A stretch of DNA of 64,000 bases from Acidovorax sp. NB1 (GCF_005405905.1 NZ_BJHU01000035.1:248001-312000); one strand, 5' to 3'. Shown: positions 38,069 through 47,250, numbered from the stretch's first letter. Program-made: numbers and translations. Notes: generated by a model not told the origin, from the letters alone.

Positions 38069-38128
38069 GGGAAAACTCCTTGGGTTGCGGAAGGGGACGG
38101 GTGAAAAAGAGGAGGCGTGGCGAAGTGG

Positions 38129-39199
38129 TCAGGCAGCCACGGCCATTGCGGGAGCAGGCACGGACAACGGATGCGCCTGATCAGGCGTCCAGTGCAGTTG
38201 CACGCCCTGCCCCACCTGGTAGGGCTGCGCGGCAAAGGCGGCTTCTGACACCATCACTGAATAGGCCGCCGTGGCGTTGGCCGACAAGGCCACGCCCTGC
38301 TTTTGCAGGCCGACCAGCACGTAGGTGCCTTGGTATTCCACATCGGTCACCACGGCCTGCATGCGCTGGGCACCCCAGGGCAGCTCGGCCTGGGCGGGGG
38401 CGATCTGCAGGTGATCGGTGCGCACACCCACCTTGCCTTCGGGCGTGTCGATCACGTTGTGCCCGCCCATAAAGCGCGCCACAAACTCGCTGGCGGGCCG
38501 GTTGTAGACCTCGTGCGGGCTGCCCACCTGTTCGATCACGCCGTGGTTCATCACCACCATGGTGTCGGCCAGGGCCATGGCCTCTTCCTGGCTGTGGGTG
38601 ACATGGATAAAGGTCAGGCCCAGCTCCTTTTGCCAGCGGCGCAGCTCGGCACGCATCTGGATGCGCAGGAACGGGTCGAGCGCCGACAGCGGCTCGTCGA
38701 GCAGCAGCACGCGCGGCTGGGTGATGAGGGCACGTGCCAGTGCCACGCGCTGCTGCTGCCCGCCCGAGAGTTCAGCGGGTTTGCGCTCCGCCAGATGACC
38801 CAGCGCCACGCGCTCCAGCAGGTCGCGCGCCTTGGCCTGGCGCTCGGCCTTGGCCACGCCTTTCATCTTGAGGCTGAAGGCCACGTTGTCCAGGGCCGAG
38901 AGGTGCGGAAACAGCGCAAAGCTCTGGAACATCATGGCCGTGCCGCGCGCGGCGGCGGGCAGGTCGGTGATGTTGCGGTTCTCCAGCAGGATGTCGCCGC
39001 TGGTCACTGACTCGTGCCCGGCAATCATGCGCAGCGTGGTGCTCTTGCCGCAACCCGAGGGCCCCAGCAAACAGCAGTAGCTGCCGCTGGCAATGCGCAG
39101 GTTGATGGCATCCACGGCGGGCTTGCCGCTGGCATAGCGCTTGGTGAGCGCAATGATTTCGATGGCGGCGGGGGTGGGCGCTGGGTGGGTGCTTTGCAT
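38129..39199 (-). CDS. ABC transporter ATP-binding protein, PotA-like
   Basis: 356 residues with Walker A GPSGCGKST (about 47), Q-loop FQSFALFPH, signature LSGGQQQR (about 145), Walker B LLLDEP, and a C-terminal TOBE-like domain (about 275-350). Start ATG 39199 was chosen; the 36-residue upstream extension is unlike the family. It is first gene of the operon ATPase, receptor, two permeases, GntR, racemase. Confidence 0.92.
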   Translation of the reverse strand: MQSTHPAPTPAAIEIIALTKRYASGKPAVDAINLRIASGSYCCLLGPSGCGKSTTLRMIAGHESVTSGDILLENRNITDLPAAARGTAMMFQSFALFPHLSALDNVAFSLKMKGVAKAERQAKARDLLERVALGHLAERKPAELSGGQQQRVALARALITQPRVLLLDEPLSALDPFLRIQMRAELRRWQKELGLTFIHVTHSQEEAMALADTMVVMNHGVIEQVGSPHEVYNRPASEFVARFMGGHNVIDTPEGKVGVRTDHLQIAPAQAELPWGAQRMQAVVTDVEYQGTYVLVGLQKQGVALSANATAAYSVMVSEAAFAAQPYQVGQGVQLHWTPDQAHPLSVPAPAMAVAA

Positions 39200-39230
39200 G
39201 GGTAATGCCCTACGCAAAGCCCATGCCAAC

Positions 39231-39268
39231 TTTGTACACAATGTTTTATGCACTTTGCATACAAAATG
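39231..39268. promoter_or_regulatory. Candidate GntR operator pair upstream of the transporter operon
   Basis: TTTGTACACAATG (39231-39243) and TTTGCATACAAAATG (39254-39268), two similar imperfect palindromes with starts 23 bases apart, just upstream of the first operon gene. This is an AT-rich island in otherwise GC-rich DNA, and the GntR protein of the operon is the likely binder. Apart from these boxes I see nothing definite in 39200-39448. Confidence 0.45.
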
Positions 39269-39448
39269 CACCAACACGGCGCAGATTGCTGCCCCATACC
39301 GGTCCACAGCCGCGCTGCCCCCTGCCCCACCCCGGGCAAACCATGCACCGAAACAGCGCTGTGCCTTCCAGGTGCGTGGCTATACTGGCTTTGAATCTGA
39401 AACAATTTCTTACGTCAGCGCGTTCCTCCCCCTTCTCCTGCCTGCCGC

Positions 39449-40591
39449 ATGACGAACCTCGACCCGCGCTCCATGATCGCCCTGGCGGGCTTCATGTCTG
39501 CCGTCATGGCCATGGTGCTGCTGTTCATGCGGCGGCACTACCCGCCCAGCATCCGGGGCGTGGGGGGCTGGGCGGCGGCGCCGCTGCTGTGGCTGCTGTC
39601 CACCGTGCTGTTTGGCGCGCGCGGCGCCATCCCTGACTGGCTGGGCTTGGTGCTGGCCAACCAGCTGCTGGTGCTGGGCTCGGTCACCTACTACATGGGC
39701 ACGCGACAGTTCATGGGCCAGCCCGCCACCTGGCGCACCTGGAACTGGGTGATGGCGGGCACCACGGTCGTATTCGCCTGGCTGACCTACGGGTGGCCCA
39801 ACTATGCGGTGCGGGTGGGGTTTTTCACCGTGGTGATGGGCGCGTTGTACGCCGCGCAACTGCGCTTCATGCTGCGCCACGGCGGGCGCAACTTCCCGGT
39901 ACGGCTGGTGGAGGTGATGCTGGGCCTGCACATGCTGGTGCTGGGGATGCGGCTGGGATCTATTCTGGCTGGGCATGCAGGCAACGACCTGATGGAGCCA
40001 TCGCTGTTCCAGACCCTGTACATCGGTGCCTATGCACTCACCGTGCTCATGCTGTCCATTGGCGCGGTGCTGATGGCCACCGACCGCCTGCGCACCGAGC
40101 TGGAACACCTGGCCACCTACGACTCGCTGACCCAGGCCCTCAACCGCCGTGCCTTGCTGCAACGTTGCGAGGACGAGCTGGAGCGCGCGCAGCGCTACGG
40201 TAACGGGCTGTCCATCATGATGGTGGACCTGGACAACTTCAAGGCGGTGAACGACACACGCGGTCACCAGCACGGCGATGCGGTGCTTGTGCACTTTGCC
40301 GAGCGCACCCGCCAGGTGCTGCGCCGCGCCGACCGCCTGGGCCGCTATGGGGGTGAGGAATTCCTGGTACTGCTGCCGGGAGCCGACGCCCAGGCCGCCC
40401 TGGGCGTGGCCCAGCGCATCCACGCCACGCTGGCCACGGGCCACCCGCTGGACTGCGAGGTGAGCATCGGGTTGACCAGCTGGACCGGGCCCCAGGAGAC
40501 GCTGGACGCCATGCTCTCCCGCGCCGACGCCGCGCTGTACCGCGCCAAGGAAGAAGGCCGCAACCGCACCGTCGTGTGGGCTGAAGCCTGA
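39449..40591 (+). CDS. Membrane-bound GGDEF diguanylate cyclase
   Basis: 380 residues. Six or seven membrane helices (about 5-210) precede a GGDEF domain (about 215-378). The active site GGEEF and inhibitory-site RRAD five residues upstream are intact. The membrane part is of the unnamed seven-helix type often found in Comamonadaceae cyclases. It stands alone, followed convergently by cobT. Confidence 0.9.
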   Translation: MTNLDPRSMIALAGFMSAVMAMVLLFMRRHYPPSIRGVGGWAAAPLLWLLSTVLFGARGAIPDWLGLVLANQLLVLGSVTYYMGTRQFMGQPATWRTWNWVMAGTTVVFAWLTYGWPNYAVRVGFFTVVMGALYAAQLRFMLRHGGRNFPVRLVEVMLGLHMLVLGMRLGSILAGHAGNDLMEPSLFQTLYIGAYALTVLMLSIGAVLMATDRLRTELEHLATYDSLTQALNRRALLQRCEDELERAQRYGNGLSIMMVDLDNFKAVNDTRGHQHGDAVLVHFAERTRQVLRRADRLGRYGGEEFLVLLPGADAQAALGVAQRIHATLATGHPLDCEVSIGLTSWTGPQETLDAMLSRADAALYRAKEEGRNRTVVWAEA

Positions 40592-40608
40592 AAGCAGCGA
40601 GCTGCTGT

Positions 40609-41673
40609 TCAGGCCGTCTGCGTGGCCACACCGGCCGATTCAAAACTCGCCATCTCGCGCAGCACGGCACAGGCCGATTGCAGCAAAGGCCAGGCCAGCG
40701 CCGCGCCCGAGCCCTCGCCCAGGCGCAGGCCCAGGTCCAGCAGAGGCTCGGCCTGCATCTGTTCCAGCATCAGGCTGTGGCCCCGCTCGCCCGAGCGGTG
40801 CGCAAACACACAGCGCTGCAGCACCTGCGGCGCGATGCGGCTGGCCACCAGCACGGCAGCGCTGGTGATGAAGCCATCCACAACAATCACGCGCCGCTCG
40901 GCCGCTGCCTGCAGCACTGCGCCCACCAACGTGGCCACTTCATAGCCGCCCAGGGCGGCCAGAGCATCCAGCGGGCTGGTGGCGCCGGCATTGGCGTCCA
41001 GCGCCTGCTGCAGCACCGCGCGCTTGCGTTCGATGCCCGCAGCGTCCAGCCCGGTGCCCGCACCCGTCACCTCGGCCAGCGGCAGCCCTGCCAGACGCGC
41101 CAGCAGCAGCGATGCCACCGAGGTGTTGGCAATGCCCATCTCGCCCAGCAGCAAGGCGTTGCCCGGCAGCCCACGCACCACCTCCACCCCGTTAGCCAGC
41201 GCCTGGGCGCATTGCTCGGCACTCATGGCCGGGCCGACAGAGGCATCCTGCGTACCCGGTGCCACCTTGCGCAGCAACAGGCGCGGCTGGCCGGGTGCTG
41301 CATCGCGCGCAGCAATGGGCTTGGCCACGCCACAGTCCACCACCGTGAGGCCCAGGCCGTGCTGGCGGGCCAGCACGCTGACTGCCGCGCCACCCGCCAG
41401 AAAGTTCTCCACCATCTGCCAGGTCACATCGCTTGGGAACGCCGACACCCCCCGCGCGGCCAGGCCATGGTCGCCCGCGCACACCAGCATCTGGGGAGCA
41501 TGCAGCACGGGGGATTCGGTGCCCAGAATCACACCCAGGCGCAGCGCCAGGCGCTCCAGCAGGCCCAGCGAGCCCAAGGGCTTGGTCTTGTGGTCAATGA
41601 CGTGCTGCAGGCGGTTGGCCAACGCGGCATCATGCAGGTCAGCAACGGATGGAAGTACGAAAGGTGAGGTCAT
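40609..41673 (-). CDS. cobT: Nicotinate-nucleotide-dimethylbenzimidazole phosphoribosyltransferase
   Basis: 354-residue enzyme that makes alpha-ribazole phosphate, the lower ligand of cobalamin. The family's Gly-rich CAGDHG, GEMGIANT and the catalytic Glu loop GEGSGAAL (about 330) are present. It lies apart from the main B12 operon on the same strand. Its start (41671-41673) physically overlaps the start of a divergent methyltransferase gene, so neither has a separate promoter region. cobS (cobalamin synthase), its usual neighbour, is not in the window. Confidence 0.94.
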   Translation of the reverse strand: MTSPFVLPSVADLHDAALANRLQHVIDHKTKPLGSLGLLERLALRLGVILGTESPVLHAPQMLVCAGDHGLAARGVSAFPSDVTWQMVENFLAGGAAVSVLARQHGLGLTVVDCGVAKPIAARDAAPGQPRLLLRKVAPGTQDASVGPAMSAEQCAQALANGVEVVRGLPGNALLLGEMGIANTSVASLLLARLAGLPLAEVTGAGTGLDAAGIERKRAVLQQALDANAGATSPLDALAALGGYEVATLVGAVLQAAAERRVIVVDGFITSAAVLVASRIAPQVLQRCVFAHRSGERGHSLMLEQMQAEPLLDLGLRLGEGSGAALAWPLLQSACAVLREMASFESAGVATQTA

Positions 41674-41677
41674 GGTG

Positions 41678-42460
41678 ATGGAAAACACAAGGAACGCCGT
41701 GCACATAGCGGCACAGCAGGGTTTTGAAAAAGAGGCTCAGGCCTATGCGCGCGGCAGGCCGGACTACCCGGCGGCGCTGTCGGCGTGGCTGGCACAGGCC
41801 TTGGGCCTGGGCCCCGGCCGCGAGGTGGCCGATGTGGGTGCGGGTACTGGCAAGTTCACCGCTCTGCTCGCAACCACCAGGGCCACGGTGGTGGGCGTGG
41901 AGCCCGTGGACGCCATGCGCGCCAAGATCGATGCCCTGCAACTGCCCACGGTGCGCGCCGTGGCGGGCACGGCGCAGGCCATTCCGCTGCCATCCGGCAC
42001 GCTCGATGCCGTGGTCTGTGCGCAGGCCTTCCACTGGTTTGCCACCCGCGACGCCCTGGACGAATTCCACCGCGTGCTGCGCCCGGGCGGCAAGCTCGGC
42101 CTGGTGTGGAACGTGCGCGATGAATCGGTGGACTGGGTGGCCGAGCTCACCTCCATCATCACGCCCTACGAGGGCGATGCCCCGCGCTTCTACAAGGGCG
42201 ACTGGCGCAAGCCCTTTCCGCACCCCGGCTTCAGCCCATTGGTCGAGACCCGGCTGACCCACGAGCATGTGGGGCCGCCCCAGCAGGTCATCGTGGACCG
42301 CTTCATGTCGATCAGCTTCATCGCGGCACTGCCCGACGCCGAGCGCGCCGCAGTGCGCGCGCAGATCGAGGCATTGATACAGCGGCACCCGGCGCTGCGC
42401 GGGCAAGACACCGTGCGCTTTCCGTACACCACCCTCGCCTGCCATTGCGAAAGACTGTGA
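41678..42460 (+). CDS. Class I SAM-dependent methyltransferase
   Basis: 260 residues; VADVGAGTGKFTALL (about 45) is the SAM-binding motif I, followed by VEPVDAMRAK and AQAFHWF. Methyltransf_11-type fold; substrate unknown. ATG 41678 has a good GAGG spaced 8 bases; ATG 41672 is two codons longer and overlaps the cobT start codon. It interrupts the minus-strand cobalamin locus and is transcribed against it. Confidence 0.85.
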   Translation: MENTRNAVHIAAQQGFEKEAQAYARGRPDYPAALSAWLAQALGLGPGREVADVGAGTGKFTALLATTRATVVGVEPVDAMRAKIDALQLPTVRAVAGTAQAIPLPSGTLDAVVCAQAFHWFATRDALDEFHRVLRPGGKLGLVWNVRDESVDWVAELTSIITPYEGDAPRFYKGDWRKPFPHPGFSPLVETRLTHEHVGPPQQVIVDRFMSISFIAALPDAERAAVRAQIEALIQRHPALRGQDTVRFPYTTLACHCERL

Positions 42461-42488
42461 GGCGTTGAGACACACGGTGGCCGGGTCC

Positions 42489-43982
42489 CTACCGCGCCAC
42501 CAGCGCATCCAGCACGCCCGGTGTGAAGCTGCTATTCAGGAAGCCTGCAAGGCCGTCAAACACACTGTCCAGCGTGGGCACCTGCGCGCCAAACAGCGCG
42601 TGCAGCACCGCCGCGTCCTCGAACAGGCCGTGCAGGTACACCCCCAGCACATTGCCCGCCGGGTTCTGCCAGGCGATGCCGGGGACGACCTCGCGCGCCA
42701 CATCGCCCTTGGCAGCCATGGCCGGGTGCTGGGCCGTCTGGCCATGGTGGATTTCGTAGCCGGTGGCGGCCACACCGGCCAGCGCAGCCCAGGCGCCCTG
42801 CATGGCACCAAACTGCGCCTGTGTGCGTTGCACGGTCTTGGCGACCTCGAAGGTGGTGACCAGCGGCAGCAGGCCCAGACCCGGTGCATTGCCGTCGATG
42901 CCTGCGGTGTCGATCAGCGCCTCGCCCAGCATCTGCAGGCCGCCACACACGCCCAGCACGGTGCCGCCTTGCCCGGCGTGCTGGGCAATGGCCTGGTCCA
43001 GCCCTTGCGCGCGCAGCCAGGCCAGGTCAGCGGCGGTGGACTTGGAGCCGGGCAGCACCACCCAGTCGGTAGGCTTGAGCCCCGCCAGATCGGCCGGACT
43101 GCGCACCCAGAGCAGGCGCACGCCGGGCACGTTCTTGAGCGGCTGGAACTCGTCCAGATTGCTGATGCGTGGGTAGGCCACCACGGCCACGGTGGTGTGC
43201 ACGGCGCCTGCGGACAAGGTGCGGTCGTCAAACACGCCGTCTTCTTCGGGCAGGCCGTGGCGCCATTGCATGGGGATGGTGGCCACGGTGGGCACACCAG
43301 TGAGGTCTTGCAGCATCTGCGGCGCCGGGGCCAGCAGGCTGGCGTCACCGCGAAACTTGTTGAGCACAAAGCCGTGGATCAGCGCGCGCTCGTCCTCGGG
43401 CAGCAGCGCCCACGTGCCATACAGGTGGGCAAACGCGCCGCCCCGGTCGATGTCCGTCACCAGCAGGCAGCGTGCATCGGCATGGCGGGCCACACGCATG
43501 TTGACGATGTCGCTCGCGTGCAGGTTGATCTCGGCGGGCGAGCCTGCGCCCTCGATCACGACCACGTCGTTCTCGGCACGCAGTGCATCGAGGGCTGCAG
43601 CGATCTGCGGCCACACCTTTTCGCTGCGGCCGCGCCAGGGCATGGCCGTGAGTTCGGCACTCACCTGCCCCATCAACACGACCTGGCTGTGCGTGTCGGC
43701 CTCAGGCTTGAGCAGCAGCGGGTTCATGCGCACCTCAGGCCCGGCGCGGGCTGCCAGCGCCTGGAAATACTGCGCGCTGCCGATTTCGCCCATCACACCC
43801 GCAGGGCCCGGCACCACACGCGCGTTGTTGCTCATGTTCTGCGCCTTGAACGGCGCCACCTTGAGGCCCAGGTTGCTGTAGTAGCGGCACAGCGCGGTGG
43901 TGAGCCAGCTTTTGCCGGCGCCGCTGGTGGTGCCCAGCACCATCACGCAGCGGGCCCGTTGGGAAGAGGTGGTGGAAGTCAC
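42489..43982 (-). CDS. cobQ: Cobyric acid synthase (glutamine-hydrolysing)
   Basis: 497 residues. An ATP-binding CobQ domain (GTTSGAGKSWLT, about 18) precedes a class I amidotransferase domain with nucleophile Cys in GVCGGLQML (about 345) and His in YEIHHGQT. It amidates the b, d, e and g carboxyls of adenosylcobyrinate diamide. Start GTG 43982 overlaps the DUF3037 stop by GTGA. It is the last gene of the large operon. Confidence 0.95.
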   Translation of the reverse strand: MTSTTSSQRARCVMVLGTTSGAGKSWLTTALCRYYSNLGLKVAPFKAQNMSNNARVVPGPAGVMGEIGSAQYFQALAARAGPEVRMNPLLLKPEADTHSQVVLMGQVSAELTAMPWRGRSEKVWPQIAAALDALRAENDVVVIEGAGSPAEINLHASDIVNMRVARHADARCLLVTDIDRGGAFAHLYGTWALLPEDERALIHGFVLNKFRGDASLLAPAPQMLQDLTGVPTVATIPMQWRHGLPEEDGVFDDRTLSAGAVHTTVAVVAYPRISNLDEFQPLKNVPGVRLLWVRSPADLAGLKPTDWVVLPGSKSTAADLAWLRAQGLDQAIAQHAGQGGTVLGVCGGLQMLGEALIDTAGIDGNAPGLGLLPLVTTFEVAKTVQRTQAQFGAMQGAWAALAGVAATGYEIHHGQTAQHPAMAAKGDVAREVVPGIAWQNPAGNVLGVYLHGLFEDAAVLHALFGAQVPTLDSVFDGLAGFLNSSFTPGVLDALVAR

Positions 43983-44371
43983 GGCAATGGGCGGACCATG
44001 CGGTCCATGATGTGTTCAAGCGCTGCCGCCGCATCGGTGCAGCGGCCGGTGTGCACGGGCGAGGTCTGGATGATGGCGCTGCGTTTGGCGGTGAGCCAGT
44101 GAAAGCGCTGGCGGTACGGCAGGCGGGCAATCGGGCCACAGCCTTCATCGCCCGCGCAGATGGCCACGATGGCGGCCAAGTGGCGGCGCACGGTGTCGAT
44201 GTCGGCGTGCGGGTCCATGGCCAGCAGGCGCGGTTCGTCCAGCGCAATCGACGCCTGCAAAAAGCCGGTGCGCTGGCACGACAGGATCACACCCGCGTTG
44301 ATGAATTCCTCGCGCTCCACGCGCGGCACCACGCGCACGATGGCGTAGTCATACACCTCAGGCGCGTGCAT
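43979..44371 (-). CDS. DUF3037 family protein
   Basis: 130 residues starting MHAPEVYDYAIVRVVPRVEREEFINAGVIL, the DUF3037 signature. Function unknown; often found next to HipA-like kinases. Here it overlaps the HipA-like gene by 14 bases and the cobQ start by 4. It is thus translated within the B12 operon but has no known role in it. Confidence 0.85.
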   Translation of the reverse strand: MHAPEVYDYAIVRVVPRVEREEFINAGVILSCQRTGFLQASIALDEPRLLAMDPHADIDTVRRHLAAIVAICAGDEGCGPIARLPYRQRFHWLTAKRSAIIQTSPVHTGRCTDAAAALEHIMDRMVRPLP

Positions 44372-45152
44372 CGGCGGCCTCCTTCAACGCATTCACCCAG
44401 GTGGCGCGCCCGGCCAGGCGGGCGCAGAAATAGTCCACATAGGCCTGGCGGTGGGCGGCGGCGGCGGTCAGCAGACCTTCTTCGTGGTCTGCACCGGCCA
44501 GCAACAAAAACTCGTCGGGCACCTCCGCCAGGATGCCTGCCACCACCTCGGGCGTGAGGCGCGCGGCCAGCTCCGCATCCGCTTGCACGAGCAGCGTGGC
44601 CCGGGCCAGCAGCACATGGTCGGCAATCGGCGCGAAGGGCTTGGCGGGCTGGGCCACCGTGCCGTTCCACGCATGGTGAAAGGTCAGCGCCGCGCCATGG
44701 TCGATGAGCCAGGGCTGGCGGTGCCACATCAGCAGATTGGTGTTGCGCGCGGTGCGGTCTACATTGCCCACCAGGGCGTCGAACCACACCAGGCGCGAGG
44801 CAAAGTCATCCGACACCACATCCACCGCAGGGTCGAAGTTGAGCGCGCCCGAGAGGTAGTCCAGCCCCACGTTCAGTCCACCGCTGGCGCGCACCAGGTC
44901 CTGGATCTCGGGGTCGGGCTCGGTCTGCGCGAGGGCGGGGTCGAGCTGGGCCAGCACGATCTCGGGCACGGGCAGGCCCAGCGCACGGGCGATGCCGCCC
45001 GCGATCATCTCGGCCAGCAGTGCGCGCACGCCCTGCCCTGCGCCACGGAACTTGAGCACGTAAGTGCCCAGGTCGTCGCCCTCGACGATGGCGGGCATGG
45101 AGCCACCTTCACGCAGCGGCGTGACGTAGCGATTGACGGTGATGGTTCTCAC
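44358..45152 (-). CDS. HipA-like kinase domain protein
   Basis: 264 residues. It has an ATP-Lys region TYVLKFRGAGQG (about 30), a catalytic-loop equivalent WFDALVGNVDRTARNTNLL (about 123) and metal-binding Asp in LIDHGAALT (about 150). All key kinase residues appear intact, but the HipB-like DNA-binding partner is absent. Start GTG 45152 overlaps cobC by GTGA. Whether it phosphorylates a cobalamin enzyme, a tRNA synthetase or something else is unknown. Confidence 0.82.
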   Translation of the reverse strand: MRTITVNRYVTPLREGGSMPAIVEGDDLGTYVLKFRGAGQGVRALLAEMIAGGIARALGLPVPEIVLAQLDPALAQTEPDPEIQDLVRASGGLNVGLDYLSGALNFDPAVDVVSDDFASRLVWFDALVGNVDRTARNTNLLMWHRQPWLIDHGAALTFHHAWNGTVAQPAKPFAPIADHVLLARATLLVQADAELAARLTPEVVAGILAEVPDEFLLLAGADHEEGLLTAAAAHRQAYVDYFCARLAGRATWVNALKEAADARA

Positions 45153-46249
45153 AAGGCATCCCCTGAATCAGCTGGTGAATCCTGGTCCGCGATGGTACGG
45201 CCGCTGGCAACGGCCTTCCAGGCAAGCCGCAGCGCATCTTGCGCCGCCGGTGCCAGCACCCCCAGGCGCACGGTGCCCGGCAGCCCGAACGAGGTGGCGT
45301 CGCGCAGCTTGATGCCTGCTGCGCGCAAGGCCACCAGGTCGTTCTGTAGCGCGGTGCTGGCCGGTTGCGCACAGAAGTAGTTGGCCAGGCTGCCCGCATG
45401 CACCGCCCACCCCAGGTCCAGGCACAGCGCCTGCTGGCGCGATTTCCACTCGCGCAGCGTGGACAGGCTGTACACCAGCCACTGCTGCACTGCGGGTTGC
45501 ACCCATGCCTGCAGCAAGGCCACGCCATGGGCCCCCACCGGCCAGGAAGGCGCCAGCGCCACCAGCGTGCGCACCTGCTCCTCGCTGCCTGCTGGTGCAA
45601 TGGCATAGGCTGCACGCACACCCGTCAGCCCCAAGGCCTTGTTAGGGGTCCACAGTTGCCAGCAGGCCGATGGAAGCTGTGCGGGCGGCGCGCCGGTCCA
45701 CGCGCCCTCAGGGTCGAGCCGCAGAGGGGCGTACGCGCAGTCCAGCACACGCAGCACATCGGGCAGGCCGCCGTCGCGCGCCACACCGTCAAGCTGCCAG
45801 GCCCGCACAGCCGGATCGGCCAGGCCCAGCGGGCTGGAGGGCTCGCACGCCCATTGCAAGCCTGCCGCAACACCAGTGCCGCGCACAACATCCAGCCCGC
45901 GCACCTGGGCAGCCTGGGCATAGTCGCCATAACTGTGCAAGGGCAGCGCCGCCTGCACCGCGCCCTGCAGCGCGGCCAGGGTGGTGATGCGGTGCATGAA
46001 CTCGCTGGCGCTGGCCGCCAGCACGACGCGGCCTGGCGCCACACCATGGAATGCGCCCAGGCTCTCGCGCAGGGCGGTGTAGGCCGGGTCGGGGTAGCGT
46101 GTGGCTTCGGCCCCTTGCACGGCCTCGCGCGCTTCAGAGCAGGGGCCGCAGGCATTGCTGTTGGTCGAAAAGTCCCACAGCGGCACGCCCGCAGTGTCCG
46201 GGCCACCGTGCACCGACGCACATGCGGGCTGGAGGTCATGAAGCGTCAT
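45149..46249 (-). CDS. cobC: Threonine-phosphate decarboxylase-like PLP enzyme (CobC family)
   Basis: 366-residue fold-type I aminotransferase relative. The PLP Lys lies in WTPNKALGLTGVRAAYA (about 232). In the B12 pathway this family makes (R)-1-amino-2-propanol O-phosphate, the aminopropanol arm that CbiB attaches. Start ATG 46249 overlaps the cbiB stop by ATGA; ATG 46261 (4 residues longer) is the alternative. N-terminal LWDFSTNSNACGP is typical. Confidence 0.87.
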   Translation of the reverse strand: MTLHDLQPACASVHGGPDTAGVPLWDFSTNSNACGPCSEAREAVQGAEATRYPDPAYTALRESLGAFHGVAPGRVVLAASASEFMHRITTLAALQGAVQAALPLHSYGDYAQAAQVRGLDVVRGTGVAAGLQWACEPSSPLGLADPAVRAWQLDGVARDGGLPDVLRVLDCAYAPLRLDPEGAWTGAPPAQLPSACWQLWTPNKALGLTGVRAAYAIAPAGSEEQVRTLVALAPSWPVGAHGVALLQAWVQPAVQQWLVYSLSTLREWKSRQQALCLDLGWAVHAGSLANYFCAQPASTALQNDLVALRAAGIKLRDATSFGLPGTVRLGVLAPAAQDALRLAWKAVASGRTIADQDSPADSGDAL

Positions 46250-47250
46250 GTAGACATCCATGCAGAAAAAGCCACGGCCACCAGCAACTGGATGGCCACC
46301 ACCACAGGCACCAGTGCCAGCACCACCCGGGTGCCGACGTGTGCTGCGCGCCACGTATCCAGCGGCCCTGCCCTGCGCCCCTTGCGGTGCAGCGTGTACA
46401 CACCGGGTTTGGCCAGGCGCACATCCAGCACCAGCGCCATGGCTGCCATCGGCCAGCCGCTGTTGGGCGACGGCGTCTTGCGCGCCTGCCGCGCCAAGGT
46501 GCGCAGCGGAAGCCCTTTGGCCCCCAGCACCAGCAGCAGGGCCGTGATGCGTGCGGGCAGCCACGACAGCACATCGTCCGCCCGCGCAGCCCACTTGCCT
46601 GCCCATTGCCAGTAGCGCCCGCCCCGCATGCCGGGGTAGCCCCACATGGCATCGGCCGTGTTGGCCAGGCGGTACAACGCCGCCCCCGGCAAGCCCAGCA
46701 GGGCAAACCAGAACAGCGGAGCCACCACCGAGTCGTTGAGGTTCTCGGCCAGCGACTCGATCGCAGACTCGCGCACCTGCACCGCGCTCAGGGCGCTCAC
46801 GTCGCGGCTCACCAGCCGCGCCAACTGTGCGCGGCCTGCAGGCAGCGACTGCCCCAGCGCCACCTCTACCGCCAGCACCTCGTCGTGCAACATGCGCCAG
46901 GCCAACAAGGGCTTGAGCAACAGCGCCAGCACCACCAGCGCCAGCAGGTGGGGAAACCACAGCGCCACCTGCTGAAGCAGCCCGAATACTATAAAAACAA
47001 TAGCTGCAAGCGCACACCAGACAAGCGCAGAGCACCAAAAAACCTTGAAATCCCGGGCCACCGGGCTGGCTGGTGCCAACCGGTCACCCCACCACTGCAG
47101 CGCCCGGCCCATCCACACCACCGGGTGCCAGGCCACGGGCGGTTCACCCAGCCACCAGTCCACAGCCAGCGCCAACAAGGGGCACCACAAAAGCAGGTAG
47201 AACAGCGCCCCGCCCATGCCGGGGAACAACCAGGCCATCAGGCTGTCCAT
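46246..47250 (-). CDS. cbiB: Adenosylcobinamide-phosphate synthase CbiB/CobD, with a repeat-encoded segment
   Basis: 334-residue integral membrane enzyme that joins the aminopropanol arm to cobyric acid. It contains the conserved LGEPP, RESAIESLAENLNDSVVAP (about 165) and WPMAAMALVLDVRL blocks. Residues about 66-90 (the stretch with VWCALAAIVFIVFG) are encoded by dispersed repeat copy F, giving an extra or altered hydrophobic segment. It overlaps the PepSY gene upstream by 13 bases. Confidence 0.9.
   Translation of the reverse strand: MDSLMAWLFPGMGGALFYLLLWCPLLALAVDWWLGEPPVAWHPVVWMGRALQWWGDRLAPASPVARDFKVFWCSALVWCALAAIVFIVFGLLQQVALWFPHLLALVVLALLLKPLLAWRMLHDEVLAVEVALGQSLPAGRAQLARLVSRDVSALSAVQVRESAIESLAENLNDSVVAPLFWFALLGLPGAALYRLANTADAMWGYPGMRGGRYWQWAGKWAARADDVLSWLPARITALLLVLGAKGLPLRTLARQARKTPSPNSGWPMAAMALVLDVRLAKPGVYTLHRKGRRAGPLDTWRAAHVGTRVVLALVPVVVAIQLLVAVAFSAWMST
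46981..47052. repeat. Dispersed repeat, copy F, inside cbiB
   Basis: ACTATAAAAACAATAGCTGC, AAGCGC, CAGACAAGCGCAGAGC, AAAACCTTGAAATCC. The full repeat lies in frame within the coding sequence. Confidence 0.65.

Noticed and set aside
46249..47038. Extended reading of cobC upstream to 47038
   Set aside because: The extension lies in a shadow frame of cbiB and is low-complexity; the ATGA overlap at 46249 marks the start.
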